Of a DNA stretch of 64,000 nucleotides, positions 23,501 to 42,493 are shown piece after piece. The notes under the pieces are model-generated. The model made no database searches. It worked only from the letters and a program-made list of their open reading frames with translations, and had not been told where the DNA came from. Source of the stretch: Syngnathus acus (taxonomy: Eukaryota; Chordata; Actinopteri; Syngnathiformes; Syngnathidae). Made by a program: the position numbers and the translations under genes. Numbering within the stretch: position 1 is the first letter of the stretch; every line of letters starts with the position of its first letter. The stretch spans positions 1,244,491 to 1,308,490 of the forward strand of contig NC_051092.1 of assembly GCF_901709675.1 (NCBI RefSeq), given 5' to 3'.

Positions 23501-25546
23501 TTTCCATACCGCGCGCAACGTGCTGCTACTTTGACATGGTGAGCGCACGCTAATTGGTGCCTTTCGCGGCCAGCTGCCGCCGTCATCGCCGAGACAAAGA
23601 GTGGGTGTGGCAGCCTTCCCCCGAAGATAGTCGGGGCTGGAAGGTGGATCTAAAGCCCCTCTTGCCCCCCTCCTGCCCTCTGCGGCGCTGCCAGCTGGCA
23701 GCTCAGACAGCCGCACAATGGCAGATAGGATCAAAGTGACTTTTGTAGCAGTCACTGTTACAGATAATCTTCCACATGAATTTAACATGCCTTGAAAGGA
23801 GTAAGGGAAGAAGGTCCCGATCATATGACACTGGCTAATCCCTGCCCACCATCTGGTTTTGATGGGCTGGAAATTAAAGGGTCGCCACGTTCCGCCCGCC
23901 CCCGATGAGAAATGCGTCACGATTATTTACACGGTGACGCTGTTGGAAAGCGTCGCGGCTTTGGTGCTTTAAATTTAGAGGCTAGTGGAACTGTTCTACA
24001 CGAGGCCACGTGTGAGAGCCAAACATGTGAGAAATGTACCGAGGAGAATTTTCCTCCCCACACATGGAGCGCAGGCTATTTTGTGAGAGCGTAATCGTTC
24101 ACTTGCCTCTTTGAGAGTGCATATTTCCTGTGTGAGCTTAAAAGACAGATAAGATTTCACCGCGGAGGTTGGCAAGGTTTCTGGCTGATTACTCACATTC
24201 ATGCAGCCATAGCTCATAAATTACGATATAGTTTTTCTTATTCTGCTTTTTTTTTTGTGTGTGCTTTGTTTCCAGGGAGAAATACATCAGTATAATTCTG
24301 AAAATGGAACAAATGCTGAAGAGCTGGTTCCCCAACATAACCCCCCTCCACCAACTGGCTGTCACCCACGCAGAGGAAGCCGTTCCTACCAAGAAACCGA
24401 AGGTACAGTTCGGGTATTGCAAAAGTTGCTTCATTTTAGAAAGCCTCGCTGTCAAGAACATGTGGTTGACAACACAAGGAAATGGGGATTAAAATTCTCG
24501 TATTACTCAATCACTGGTCTAAGACCGTTAAGGGAGGATTGGAAGCTATTTTTACAGACGTACAGTATTACAGTCTCGTGTTCCTTGTGAACAATCACAC
24601 AGAAGAAAGGTAATTTTGAAGGTGTGTCCTGAAGTGAATGTTAAAGGTCAGAACATTCTGTGACTTTCTATTGCCAAGGTGTAACACGCCCTGATGTTTT
24701 TACATGGTGCCTCACTTCTCTTGGGTAACTACTACATTGATACATTATAACACTGGCGCAGCTAGAAATAAGCTTTGCTAGGTCAGGTAATTGACTTTTG
24801 GGTATTTTCAAAATTTTCCAGAATTTGTTTTTTCCGCCCACATCCGTTTTTGAGGTGTCTAAATTTCATGGTTGTTATGCCAAAATATGCCAAAATCAGT
24901 GTTATGATTAAGAACACAAAAGATAAAGGCCATTAGAATTTTTTTTTGAGACCAGACATGCACATCATGTCGCTCACGTCTAGACAAAATATATGGGCAA
25001 TATGACTCGGCACATTCTTTTCAATTCCTCTTTTACATAAAACCTGCTTGCGCAGAATCAATAGGACACAATCTATATTATCCGACGAGACCACTGACTT
25101 GATGAAACTAATCTACATATTGGTCTTTTTTTTTTTTTTTTCCTCCTCTCTCTCAACAGCTTTCCCCAGTGACGCCAAGTGCAGCAGCGAGCCTTGTCAC
25201 CATCAGCGATATCCCGCTGGCCACCAAACCCTTGCGAGTCACCGACCTCACACCTCCCGGAGCGTACTCGGCCAGCAACCTGAAATGGCTCCACACGTCT
25301 CCCATCTGCTCCGCAACAGCGGAGCAAGGCCAGGGCGCACCCCGGCACGTGGCGTCCTCGAGAGACTTAACGCAGGACAGCGCCGTGTCCTCCAGCACAG
25401 ATCGTTCGGCTAACACAGACCCTGCGCCCAGCGGGCCTCCGCCCGGTAAAATCAACGCGCCGTGTCTCGAGCGCCTCCTCAAGTCGACAGAAAGCATCAT
25501 CGCCCGCAAGGAGACGTCGGCTTTGACGGACAGCAGCTGGTCTTAG
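20541..25546 (+). CDS. ciart: Circadian-associated transcriptional repressor (CIART/CHRONO)
   Basis: CIART (CHRONO, Gm129) is a nuclear repressor of the vertebrate circadian loop that binds BMAL1 and inhibits CLOCK-BMAL1 transcription. Coding exons are 20541-20849, 21566-21641, 22081-22159, 24276-24402 and 25160-25546. All have GT-AG borders and compatible phases, giving about 325 residues. The N-terminus is acidic and serine-rich (SDNSIDWLASDTED). The family core follows at about residues 104-170: CTELQCYIQPLSSILNGL, then LSSFQESVAMDRIQRILGVL, then a segment ending MLKSWFP. This core matches human CIART almost residue for residue. The proline/serine-rich C-terminus keeps LKWLHTSPIC, like HTTPIC in human. 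The start is the first ATG after the acceptor at 20500. Upstream E-boxes suggest clock feedback. Teleosts can carry two ciart paralogues; which one this is was not resolved. Confidence 0.9.
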
Positions 25547-26619
25547 TCCACATGGGGAGGGGGAAGGACTGCTTACCCTGCAGCAAAGCCTTGACTACTC
25601 TACCAGGGAGGCCAGTTTAGCTCGCTTCACCCATTCCAGCCTTCAGGGGAGACCTGAGCCTTCAAAAAGGGACGTGACAAGTTTACTTTTTAGAGTGGAG
25701 GACAAACGTGTTGTACCATCTGAGGGAACTCGGACACGACAAGTGTCTGCTGCCGATCGAGCCCCTTTTCAATGACTTAGTGTTGTTTTGACATTTGCAC
25801 TCTTGGGTCGCGTTTTTGAGGGTGGGGAGGAGAGCAATTTTACCCAAACTGGAACGGCGTGCCACTGTCGGTCGGTCTGACGGGTCCGTTTGATTGTTTG
25901 TGAAAGCGCCAACTTGCCTGCGAGGTGAACGAGGTCAGCAGCGATCTACACTAATGTTGTGCTGAAAATGTGACATTATTTTCTCTTTCTCATGACTCCG
26001 CTCTTTTAAGTTTATTTTTGTGACTGTTACTCATTTTCATACTTTGAAAAGAAGTCTTTTTTTTTTTTTTTTGGTACAACTCTTCTACCTCAGCGGGCGC
26101 CACATCACAGTCGACGGGCGAGCGAAGGAATGTGAACGCATCGCTCGCCCTCTCCGGACACCTTAGCGGATCAGCAGTGAATCCGCCGACAAAAAAAACC
26201 CAGTGAGCTCTGAAGCACGAGCCGCCCTGCTCGGTTCCCACCGCAGGGATCCTCTAGTGGTGCCATTGTAAGGAATGTCCACTTTGAGTCTCCCAGTAGA
26301 AGGCAAACAGTGCCTGTAATGTCAAGCTGTGCCTGCACGCATTGCGGTGTAATAAAGCGAGAGAAGTGTGGGGATTTCCTGCTTCGAGGCTGGATTGTAC
26401 AAATCAGGAATTGTCACTCTCCTGCCATTCATTCATTTTGGAAAGCGTAAATTATTCAGTTCTTGCCAACCCGTTTCTGTGGTGGAGTAGAACAATTCTT
26501 ATGTTTTGCCACAGAACTCAGACAGTATCAGGGACAAGATTGTTCCCTGTGTAAGACCGACAGATGTTGGCGATTTACTCTGAAAAGTGGCCTTTATAGT
26601 GTGAATTTTATACTTTCAA
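25547..26619 (+). other. ciart: ciart 3' untranslated region
   Basis: About 1.07 kb separates the stop codon from the AATAAA at 26620. No splice sites or coding potential were seen. It contains a T run near 26057. Confidence 0.6.
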
Positions 26620-26625
26620 AATAAA
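26620..26625 (+). terminator. Polyadenylation signal AATAAA of ciart
   Basis: A perfect AATAAA is followed by a GT/T-rich stretch (TGTGTATATATTTGTT, then TTGTTGTTTG), as expected for a cleavage site. Confidence 0.65.
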
Positions 26626-27260
26626 TGTGTATATATTTGTTCAATGCAAACTGATTGTTGTTTGTTTTTATTGGGTACTCCATATAAACATGCTTTACAA
26701 ATAATTACATTTTAATACCTAAAGCATTTTAAATTGGACTTGATTCACTTTACTAGTAATTTGTCAACTATTGTTACAGCTACAGTAAATGAAAATTAGG
26801 AAAATCATACTTACAGTTGATCATTTGCCCCTAACATTGTGCTAAATATAAAAACCCTGGAAACCATTTTCAGTATGATGCAATGCAGTTTGACACCACT
26901 ACAAATAATAAGTCAATATATTCATAAAATATAAGGATTAATAAAATTCTTGTATCACATTGGATAGTGTCTCTATACTGTGGTTGACAAATGACAACAA
27001 TGTCTGCTGGTACCACATTTGAAACGGAATACTGCCCTCTACAGGCGAAAAGAGCTCAATATTGAATGTCGTCTACAAAGATCACAAAAATGTACACACC
27101 CAGTAAACAGATTGAGAAGGTTTAGTGTCACATTGCAAGATTTTAAAAAATGATCCCAATTTCTTTGTCTTTCTTAGATGAGAGAGTGACAGGATACAAA
27201 AAGGTCTCTTACCCAGACTGCACTGCGCCCGCCCCGCCACTGGTGAGACAGCCTCTGGGG

Positions 27261-27314
27261 GCACATGCATGCGTCCAAGGACAGCTGGCACATGCATGCG
27301 TCCAAGGACAGCTG
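27261..27314. repeat. Perfect 27-bp tandem duplication
   Basis: Two identical 27-bp units beginning GCACATGCATGCGTCC and ending GGACAGCTG sit head to tail at 27261-27287 and 27288-27314. A further GCAC begins a third partial unit. Perfect identity suggests a recent origin. Confidence 0.9.
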
Positions 27315-29624
27315 GCACGGCTCCGCCTCGCAGACAGGAAGTGGCCCTGAATGATAGGAAGAGTTGCATCAACAAAAAAGGCACCTGTCTCACAGCACCA
27401 TGGAACAGATCACGCATTGTCTACATTGTGATACAGCTGCGCTGGCCGACGTGCTCCACCCATGACGTGCTCGAAAAACCGCAGAGAACAAAAGGGCATA
27501 AATGTCACTTTAAAAGGACTTCAGTTGCATGTAAAGACAATTTATAGGGCTTCAGGTCTAAACAAAACACGGACACATTGAAGAAGAATGTTTCCTGGAG
27601 TGTCATTTTCTGGGAAAAGCCACAACTGACCCTGGAACATAGGCATGAGGTGAATCATGAAAGCTTTAACAATCCAGTCATCACATTTCTTTTTCGGATG
27701 GGTCTCTGAGGAGGTAAAAAGGCAGCTCTTAAGTGTCCCTTTTGTTCAGCACATATCAAATTGCCACAACGGAGAAATACAAAGTGCAAAGAAGAATGGT
27801 TGCTGGTTTCAAATGCAAAAATCGCTGGACTTGGTTTGATCTCAAGCTGAGTGTGAAATGGTTGTGAGTCAGAATTGAGGAGGTCAACATTCATTCTGTA
27901 TGTACTGCAGCTGCCTATTTACATTTCCAATAGCTGCCACCTTGCAGCTTAACAATCGTGTCTCGCTTTCCGAGTGGCGTGCTAAACGGCTTCGGGTCCT
28001 CGCTTCAATATTGGTAAATCTGATAAAAGCTTTGCTTGCACGGGAGATGATCAATAGCGAATCTTATTTATTATTTAGAAGTTTGTCGCGCAGTATATCG
28101 GTGGCGGTAAATCAATATTGTCCCTCGGCGATATTGCTGTGGGAATATTCATCTTCACGTTGATACGGGGTGCATGCCGAGCAGTCTGCTGCTCACCGTT
28201 GATTTTAGTTCCCCAAAAATGTACATTAGACCGACACGCATTGTTATTCACTGCGGATCTTACATAGGAATATGTTTGGATTCAAAGACGTGAGCAAGAG
28301 CAGGGGAACGTCAGCATTCAGCGCAACCTCATCAGCGAGCGACCAGCTTGAGTGGGCCTGTGATGTAATGACCCCGGCGGCGAGGAGAGAATAGCTCCTG
28401 TTACATGAGCTGCATCGGACCACAGTGTCACGCTTGACTGGAAGGCATGCCATTTCATTTCACTGCGGGGCCGTCACAATGCTACAAAAGGAGCCGACTC
28501 GGTGGGACCTGGCTCAAATATTTACAGCCGCCAGCCCAAAAATGGACCGGGTACAAACGGGAGATCATGTTATGTCCCAAACTGTCTTGTTGGGAGCTCG
28601 AGCAGTTTTTTTTTTATGCCAAAAGTATTTCTAAGTTGAAAATGAAACATGCACATTCTATATTAATCACGATTGATATTATAACTGGAGGCCTTAGGCT
28701 AAAGCTGTCTACAAGATTAGTTATAAAGCCTTTTGAAGCCTTGTTGGAACCAATGTTCTACAGAACACAACTTGGTCAGTCAATCATATCACATCAACAA
28801 CCTCAGAGAGAATATTACCACTAATTACACACAGGCCGTATTAATCAAATAACGGAAGGATTAAAAAAAAGACTACAGTGACATATTAAGAGCAAGGCAC
28901 CTAAATATGGCCCGACTTCATTAAAGCTCATTACCAAAAATAGGGCGGCAGCCTGCTCGCGTAGAGGTATGAATAATGGAAGCGACCTCCAGGAGCTAAT
29001 TTTCCAGAGTGATGATCATGCTCAAGTATGCCTAATGATCACACCGATAAAGTGAGAGGCCGCTATACATGATTAATGGACGCTACAGGTCTGGGGAGCG
29101 GCGTGCGGCCTCCGCTGTCAAATCATCTTACGAGCCGCTCGGACACAATAAGATGGTTGACATTTTGCGCCCCGTAACGTTCCTTATTGGATGGAATCCC
29201 CAAGAGGTTACCCGATAGGTGAGACAAGCACACATGATGTATTCATGTGACATGAGTCTATTTGGAGAGAGGACATGTCGGATGAAAGAGATAAACGCTT
29301 CTTGTTTATGGCTAATCCACTGCAGTAGTTTTTCAATTTATCCTTTACATTCCTGTTAAGTTGCGTAGAATCCCACCCTGGTCTTGTCATATTCCCAAAA
29401 AATGATTAGATTTGTCCCAAATGTCCAATTAGTATTACAATGACATTTTAGTCCAGGTTGATTAATTAATGACAATCCTATATGTGTGTCAAAAATTCAT
29501 AAATGAGAAAATTGAATGTGATAATCCGTTTTATGCTGCTGTTGTGAAAGCCTTTACAAATAAAGTTGATGAATTATTCCTCAAAAAAACTTCATCCAAC
29601 ATATTTTGCTGTATCACATATAGA

Positions 29625-29640
29625 CCACTAGATGGCGCTA
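29625..29640 (+). promoter_or_regulatory. CTCF-core-like site
   Basis: CCACTAGATGGCGCTA closely fits the CTCF core CCASYAGRKGGCRSY. It lies between ciart and dapk2. Such motifs also arise inside repeats; occupancy is unknown. Confidence 0.45.
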
Positions 29641-30995
29641 TTGTCAAATGGCAAAAAAGTGCATCTCGAGTGACTGCTGCTGTGTAACTACTGAATGCAA
29701 GAGAACTCAACATTTTGCACAGTATTGAATCTCAGAAATAGTGATGTGTTCATATTGAATTCATCACTGTAAACAAAAAAAATTAAACCTTTTTTCTGTG
29801 CCTATCTTTTTTGCCTGCAACTAAAAACTACAAATGTACACAACACTGCTAAGCTTATAGACAAAGCAGTGACACATGACAAGATGATTCATACGCAACG
29901 TACAGTATAGTGTTTGGCCTTATTTGTCTGTGTGAACGCACCAGTCAGTGGATCATTCCGCCATAAAGCCTCTGGAATCCCCTCATCCCGAAAAGCTATT
30001 GGGGTAAACCAGAGAATTGATCCCAGCATGCCAGCTGCGAGTCTGTTACATGACTGGAAAGCCCATCGCTTCACTCTCGAGCAATGATCACTCTTACAAT
30101 GCCGTCGTCTCGTGTATCAGTGAGGCATGGCTTAAATATTTACAGTCGCCGGCCTCGAGATAGCCTGAATGCATATATACGAGCTGAGCCAAATGCTTTC
30201 GCTTATCTCCGCTCATGCCAGTAAGTCCACGGCCATACTTTGTTAACAAGGCCTTGAGGGATATTAAGTCAGCGGCGCGATCTTGTGAGTTATAGCTGCG
30301 ATAACTTTTTATTGGAAGAAGCAATGGAGTTTCCACCGTATTGGTTGCTGGTCATGGCAGGGTAGCAAATGGTCAAACATTCACACACGTCCACACTGTG
30401 ACACCTATGAACCATTTCGAGTTTTCATTTAACCCGAGGATGTTCTGGGAGGACGTCAGACAAAACCCTTGCAAGCATGGGGAGGTCATGAAAACTCCCC
30501 AAAGGAAGCCCAGTCGACTGAAAAGTAGATGTGCGAAAAGCCCCGCCCGTCCTAGCTCACGTAAAACAATACAGGGGGAAATGATTAATTCAAGACAATT
30601 CTGAAGAAATGATTTGTCAGGTCACAACAGTTAAGTCTTCAACAACATTCTTCAAGAATTTTATTTCAATGGGTTCCCGTTAAAAGTGACAATTATATTT
30701 ATGACCCCCCAAAATAATAGGGAAAGTCAACTTACCTATGTTGTTGTCTCTGTGTATTAGTTGTTCAAAGTAACCAGGTAAACTTTCAAACTTGGGGATT
30801 GAAAAGGATTTCCAAATGTAGACGAGGAACATACAGGAATAAAAAAAAGAAATTGTTAGCCATTTTTAGATACATATTGACAGATACGTTTGTGCATGAG
30901 TCATACATGTAAAGTAAAATCAAAATATTAAAAAAAATATTGTTGAATTCAGTTCAAGAATAAGTATCGTGAATTAGCAAAACACCGTGGCTTAA

Positions 30996-31015
30996 TAGCT
31001 AGCTAGCTAGCTAGC
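30996..31015. repeat. (AGCT)n simple repeat
   Basis: About five AGCT units form a self-complementary tract. Confidence 0.85.
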
Positions 31016-31929
31016 GAGCTGTGCTGACTTTATGTTGAAGGTGTTTCCGCCCAGACAGACCCGTTTTACGCTTCCAGCGATATTTAGTCGTTTTTGTGAC
31101 GTTTCTATACAATACACATTTAATTTCATTCAATGTAACATAATACACAATACACACCTCCATGACAGATGGAATATTTTCTCCTTCCTCGTCTAATTAA
31201 GGTGTGTCTCCTTAAAATGTTTCCCCATTTCCTGTTCCATGCCAGCTGGTTTCCTTTTAACCACACCCTAACATAGGTCCTATTTTCTTTTTCCTTATCT
31301 TTTTTCAACCAATATATTAAAAAATAATGCAAATGGTCCTTATAAATACAAATCTCAAAGATTTTTTTTTCAGTTATAGGTTCATTTAAAGTCATTTCCA
31401 TGTTAAAATCAACTAAATTCATTAAAACAAAGCGGAGGCCTAATATTGCTATCAGTCCCTCATTTTGTTTGCCTTCAACATTGTCCATAGCTTCTCCATG
31501 CATTCTTTTTTCTGCATGGGAGAATGACCGCTTGTGGACAAATGACCAAAGCCAAACACCCTCTCGGCCGCCATTGCGTCACACTTGAAAGATGGACAGA
31601 TGTGATGATTTAAATGTCAAATTTAAGTTGAACATTGTGTCATTCCTTGTACAAATGTGATAAGGAATTTTGGCCCCGAGCAACTGGATGTCGCCCACCA
31701 TCTCGCTCGGCATGCTGCAGTGGCCTACTTTGTGTTGCTGCCAGACATTCATTCAGATCTGCTCCAATGATCGCTCTAATCACTTTCAGAATGATTGCAC
31801 CCAAACAACATGAGTCTTGTGAGAAAGAGCAAGTGACCGCTTGGCTCAATGAACTCTTTCACATATTTGATATATTATATTGTCATGAAAAAGAAGAAAA
31901 TCACATGCGCTTTCAGTAAGTTTGAGGAG

Positions 31930-31935
31930 TTTATT
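31930..31935 (-). terminator. Candidate polyadenylation signal of dapk2
   Basis: TTTATT on the plus strand reads AATAAA on the minus strand, about 780 bp below the short-form stop. A second candidate lies at 32099-32104. Which is used cannot be told from sequence. Confidence 0.4.
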
Positions 31936-32712
31936 AAACACTGTTTCAACTAACAGCGCATCAAAGTAAACATGTAGTAAATTAGAACGTTTGTTTAAAA
32001 CAAGTAAGACGTTTGGTTGATGTTCATATTTACACCATAAATAGATTACAAATGATTCCATAAGAGCTTGTACTGTATGAAGTATATTACATATGTACTT
32101 TATTTATACACTGTTATATCACACGATTTTCATAAGCCACTGAAGCAATTAATAATCACAACCATCATCGCCATCGCTTGCTGAAACACTTTGATATTCA
32201 ACGTTTACAAAACAATACTGTAAAAAGATATTTCATTGTTAAAACATCATTAGCGAATTCCAAAAAGACATTTTTAAACTATCATTGTCTTCCAAATGTG
32301 AAGAGACTAATGATTTATTTGCCTCATAATGAGGCATTCAAAGTCCATTCTGAACTTGTATGTATATATGTTAACAATTACGGCTCCGTAAAGAGATAAT
32401 GGAACCACATTTTGGACCATGCGGCCCACTCAATAAGAAGAGAACCCCGCTGTCAGCACCCGGCAGCTGAAGGATTTTTAAGACTACGTGTTATTCGCGG
32501 AAGCTGTCTACATCAGTGAAGCAACACGACCTCATCACATCCTGTCAACAATAATCCTACTACAGCAAGAAGAAAAAAAAAAAAGTCATTGAAAATGCTA
32601 CGTAACATGCCAGCAGATGATGTGGCGGAAACTTATAGGCTGCTTTTTGATGATGAGTAACAGCTGTCTCACAACAGGAACGTGAACACATCTATGTTTT
32701 AAGATGCTTCTT

Positions 32713-40796
<8,084 letters not shown>

Positions 40797-42493
40797 TGAT
40801 ATGGATGATCTCCTCCACACAGTGTGGGTGCCACTAAATCCACTTTCCTGCCCTGCACACACACATACACTAAGGAGTGACTACTGTTGGTCTCTGGCGG
40901 TGCATGTCCCAGCTTGCTGCAAGAAGCATTCCATCTCAAAGCCGGTCTTATTTTCACGTCATCTTGGAAGAAATATCTCGGACTGAATGAGCATCCAGTT
41001 CACAAAATGCCAACTGCGCCAAGCAGAGTTTGTGTAACAGTGCTCAGGGGTTGAGAATGTAGCAGGATTAGGAAAAATAAAAGGAGCTTTGGGGATAATC
41101 AGGGCAAGTTAGGCAGAGTTCTGCTACTACTTGGGACAATATTTTCTTTGTAAACAAAGGACAGAAGCGTATTAGGAGTAAGTACCTTGTTTGAGATGCA
41201 GAAGCTGCTCCGCGGTGTCCTCACTCAGCCTCTTGTGTTGTCTGGTCTTGTGTCACGCCATGGCAGCAGCATCACACTTTTGTGTTGACTTCAAGTCCCT
41301 CCCACTGATGCCTGCCTCCCTCCCCTTCTGAAAAAGGGCTCATGAGAGACAGACGTGCTATCAATAACACCAACATGACAGCGTTCTGGCAACATTTTGA
41401 GGTTTTTATTCATGAATGCATTTTTAAAAAGAATAACAAACTATGACGTACCTGATAGAACACTGATAGGTGATGTGGAAGTGCCCTAGAATCAGAAGTG
41501 TGCAATACAATGCTGGCAACAACAACAACAAAAAAGCAAGAAAGAAAAACAATTTGAATTGAGCTTATTCTATATAAATTGGCCAATGTTATCGCACATT
41601 ATTCCATCTTTCTTGCAAACTGTTTAAGGAGTCCTGCTCTCCATTTACTGTTTTTTTTTTTTTAGACTAAACCAAAACAACAGCACATTAGCTTGACATT
41701 ACTATACAGCACAATAATAAAAGACAGCAAAAGGATCCAACAGCATTTACATACAAAAAGCTATAAACAATAAGTGAGGAAAAGGAAAAAAGAAAAAACG
41801 TTGGCACCTTAATAGGACCAAACCCAAATTGTATCTTTCAAAACTAACAGCAATGTCCAGAAAGTGGAATGGAATCACCTAAAAAATGTGCCAGTAAAAA
41901 ACTTGAACCACAAAACAACTTTTTCGACTGAAGACGGAAAAACAAGTCAACGATTTAACTGGCAAATAAAACAGCGTCCAAGAACGGACACTCTATACTG
42001 CCACCTTGAGGACGTGGAATGAAACTACAACAGCAAAAGCAGCTCAAATCAGCGGAAATGTTTGGTTGTGTGAAATTAAGACATTTTTGCGCATAAGTAA
42101 AATGTTCAAGTTGATTAAAATAGATGCTATACTTGTAATGGCCACTTAAGTGGTAATTAGGTATGAATCAAAGTGGCACGTGTAATAATGTCTTTCAACA
42201 TTTGATATAAACAGATGCATCTCAATCAATGTCAAAGAAAAGTTGATTGATTTTAAGACTTCAATTTCAATTGCACTAAAATGAGATTTTCCATAATTGA
42301 TTGAGATACACATGGACATGTCAAATGTTAACAGCCAAGATGGAAGAAATACTGATTTGGACAGCCAGCTTAAGACAAGTCATCCAATGTAAAATATCAA
42401 AAGGGGAAGGAATACTGATAGATTATGATATTTTGGTCCACGAGTTGATTGGTCCAGCTAAATAGAAATTGTTTGTTCTTGTTCCGCGCCACG
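40797..42493 (-). other. dapk2 upstream region and tbc1d2b 3' untranslated region
   Basis: No coding exon was recognised. A minus-strand donor (CAAG/GTACTT) near 41186 may end an untranslated dapk2 exon at about 41187-41265, though this is uncertain. From about 41405 upward the stretch is probably the 3' UTR of tbc1d2b, which lies in tandem on the same strand. Confidence 0.4.
41405..41410 (-). terminator. Candidate polyadenylation signal of tbc1d2b
   Basis: TTTATT on the plus strand gives AATAAA on the minus strand, about 1.1 kb past the stop codon. It is the only strong candidate before the dapk2 promoter region. Confidence 0.4.

Larger units (their letters stand above)
26640..31929. other. 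Gene-free interval between ciart and dapk2 3' ends
   Basis: The two genes converge here and no exon was recognised. The interval contains a 27-bp tandem duplication, a CTCF-core-like site, two near-identical 21-bp forkhead-type blocks, an AGCT simple repeat, and a block around 28890-29170 that looks like non-repetitive regulatory DNA with CArG/MEF2-like words. Dapk2 3' UTR may reach down to about 31935. Confidence 0.5.

Noticed and set aside
27082-27417. Minus-strand 111-codon frame with an internal peptide repeat
   Set aside because: The peptide repeat simply reflects the 27-bp tandem DNA duplication, which happens to be divisible by three.
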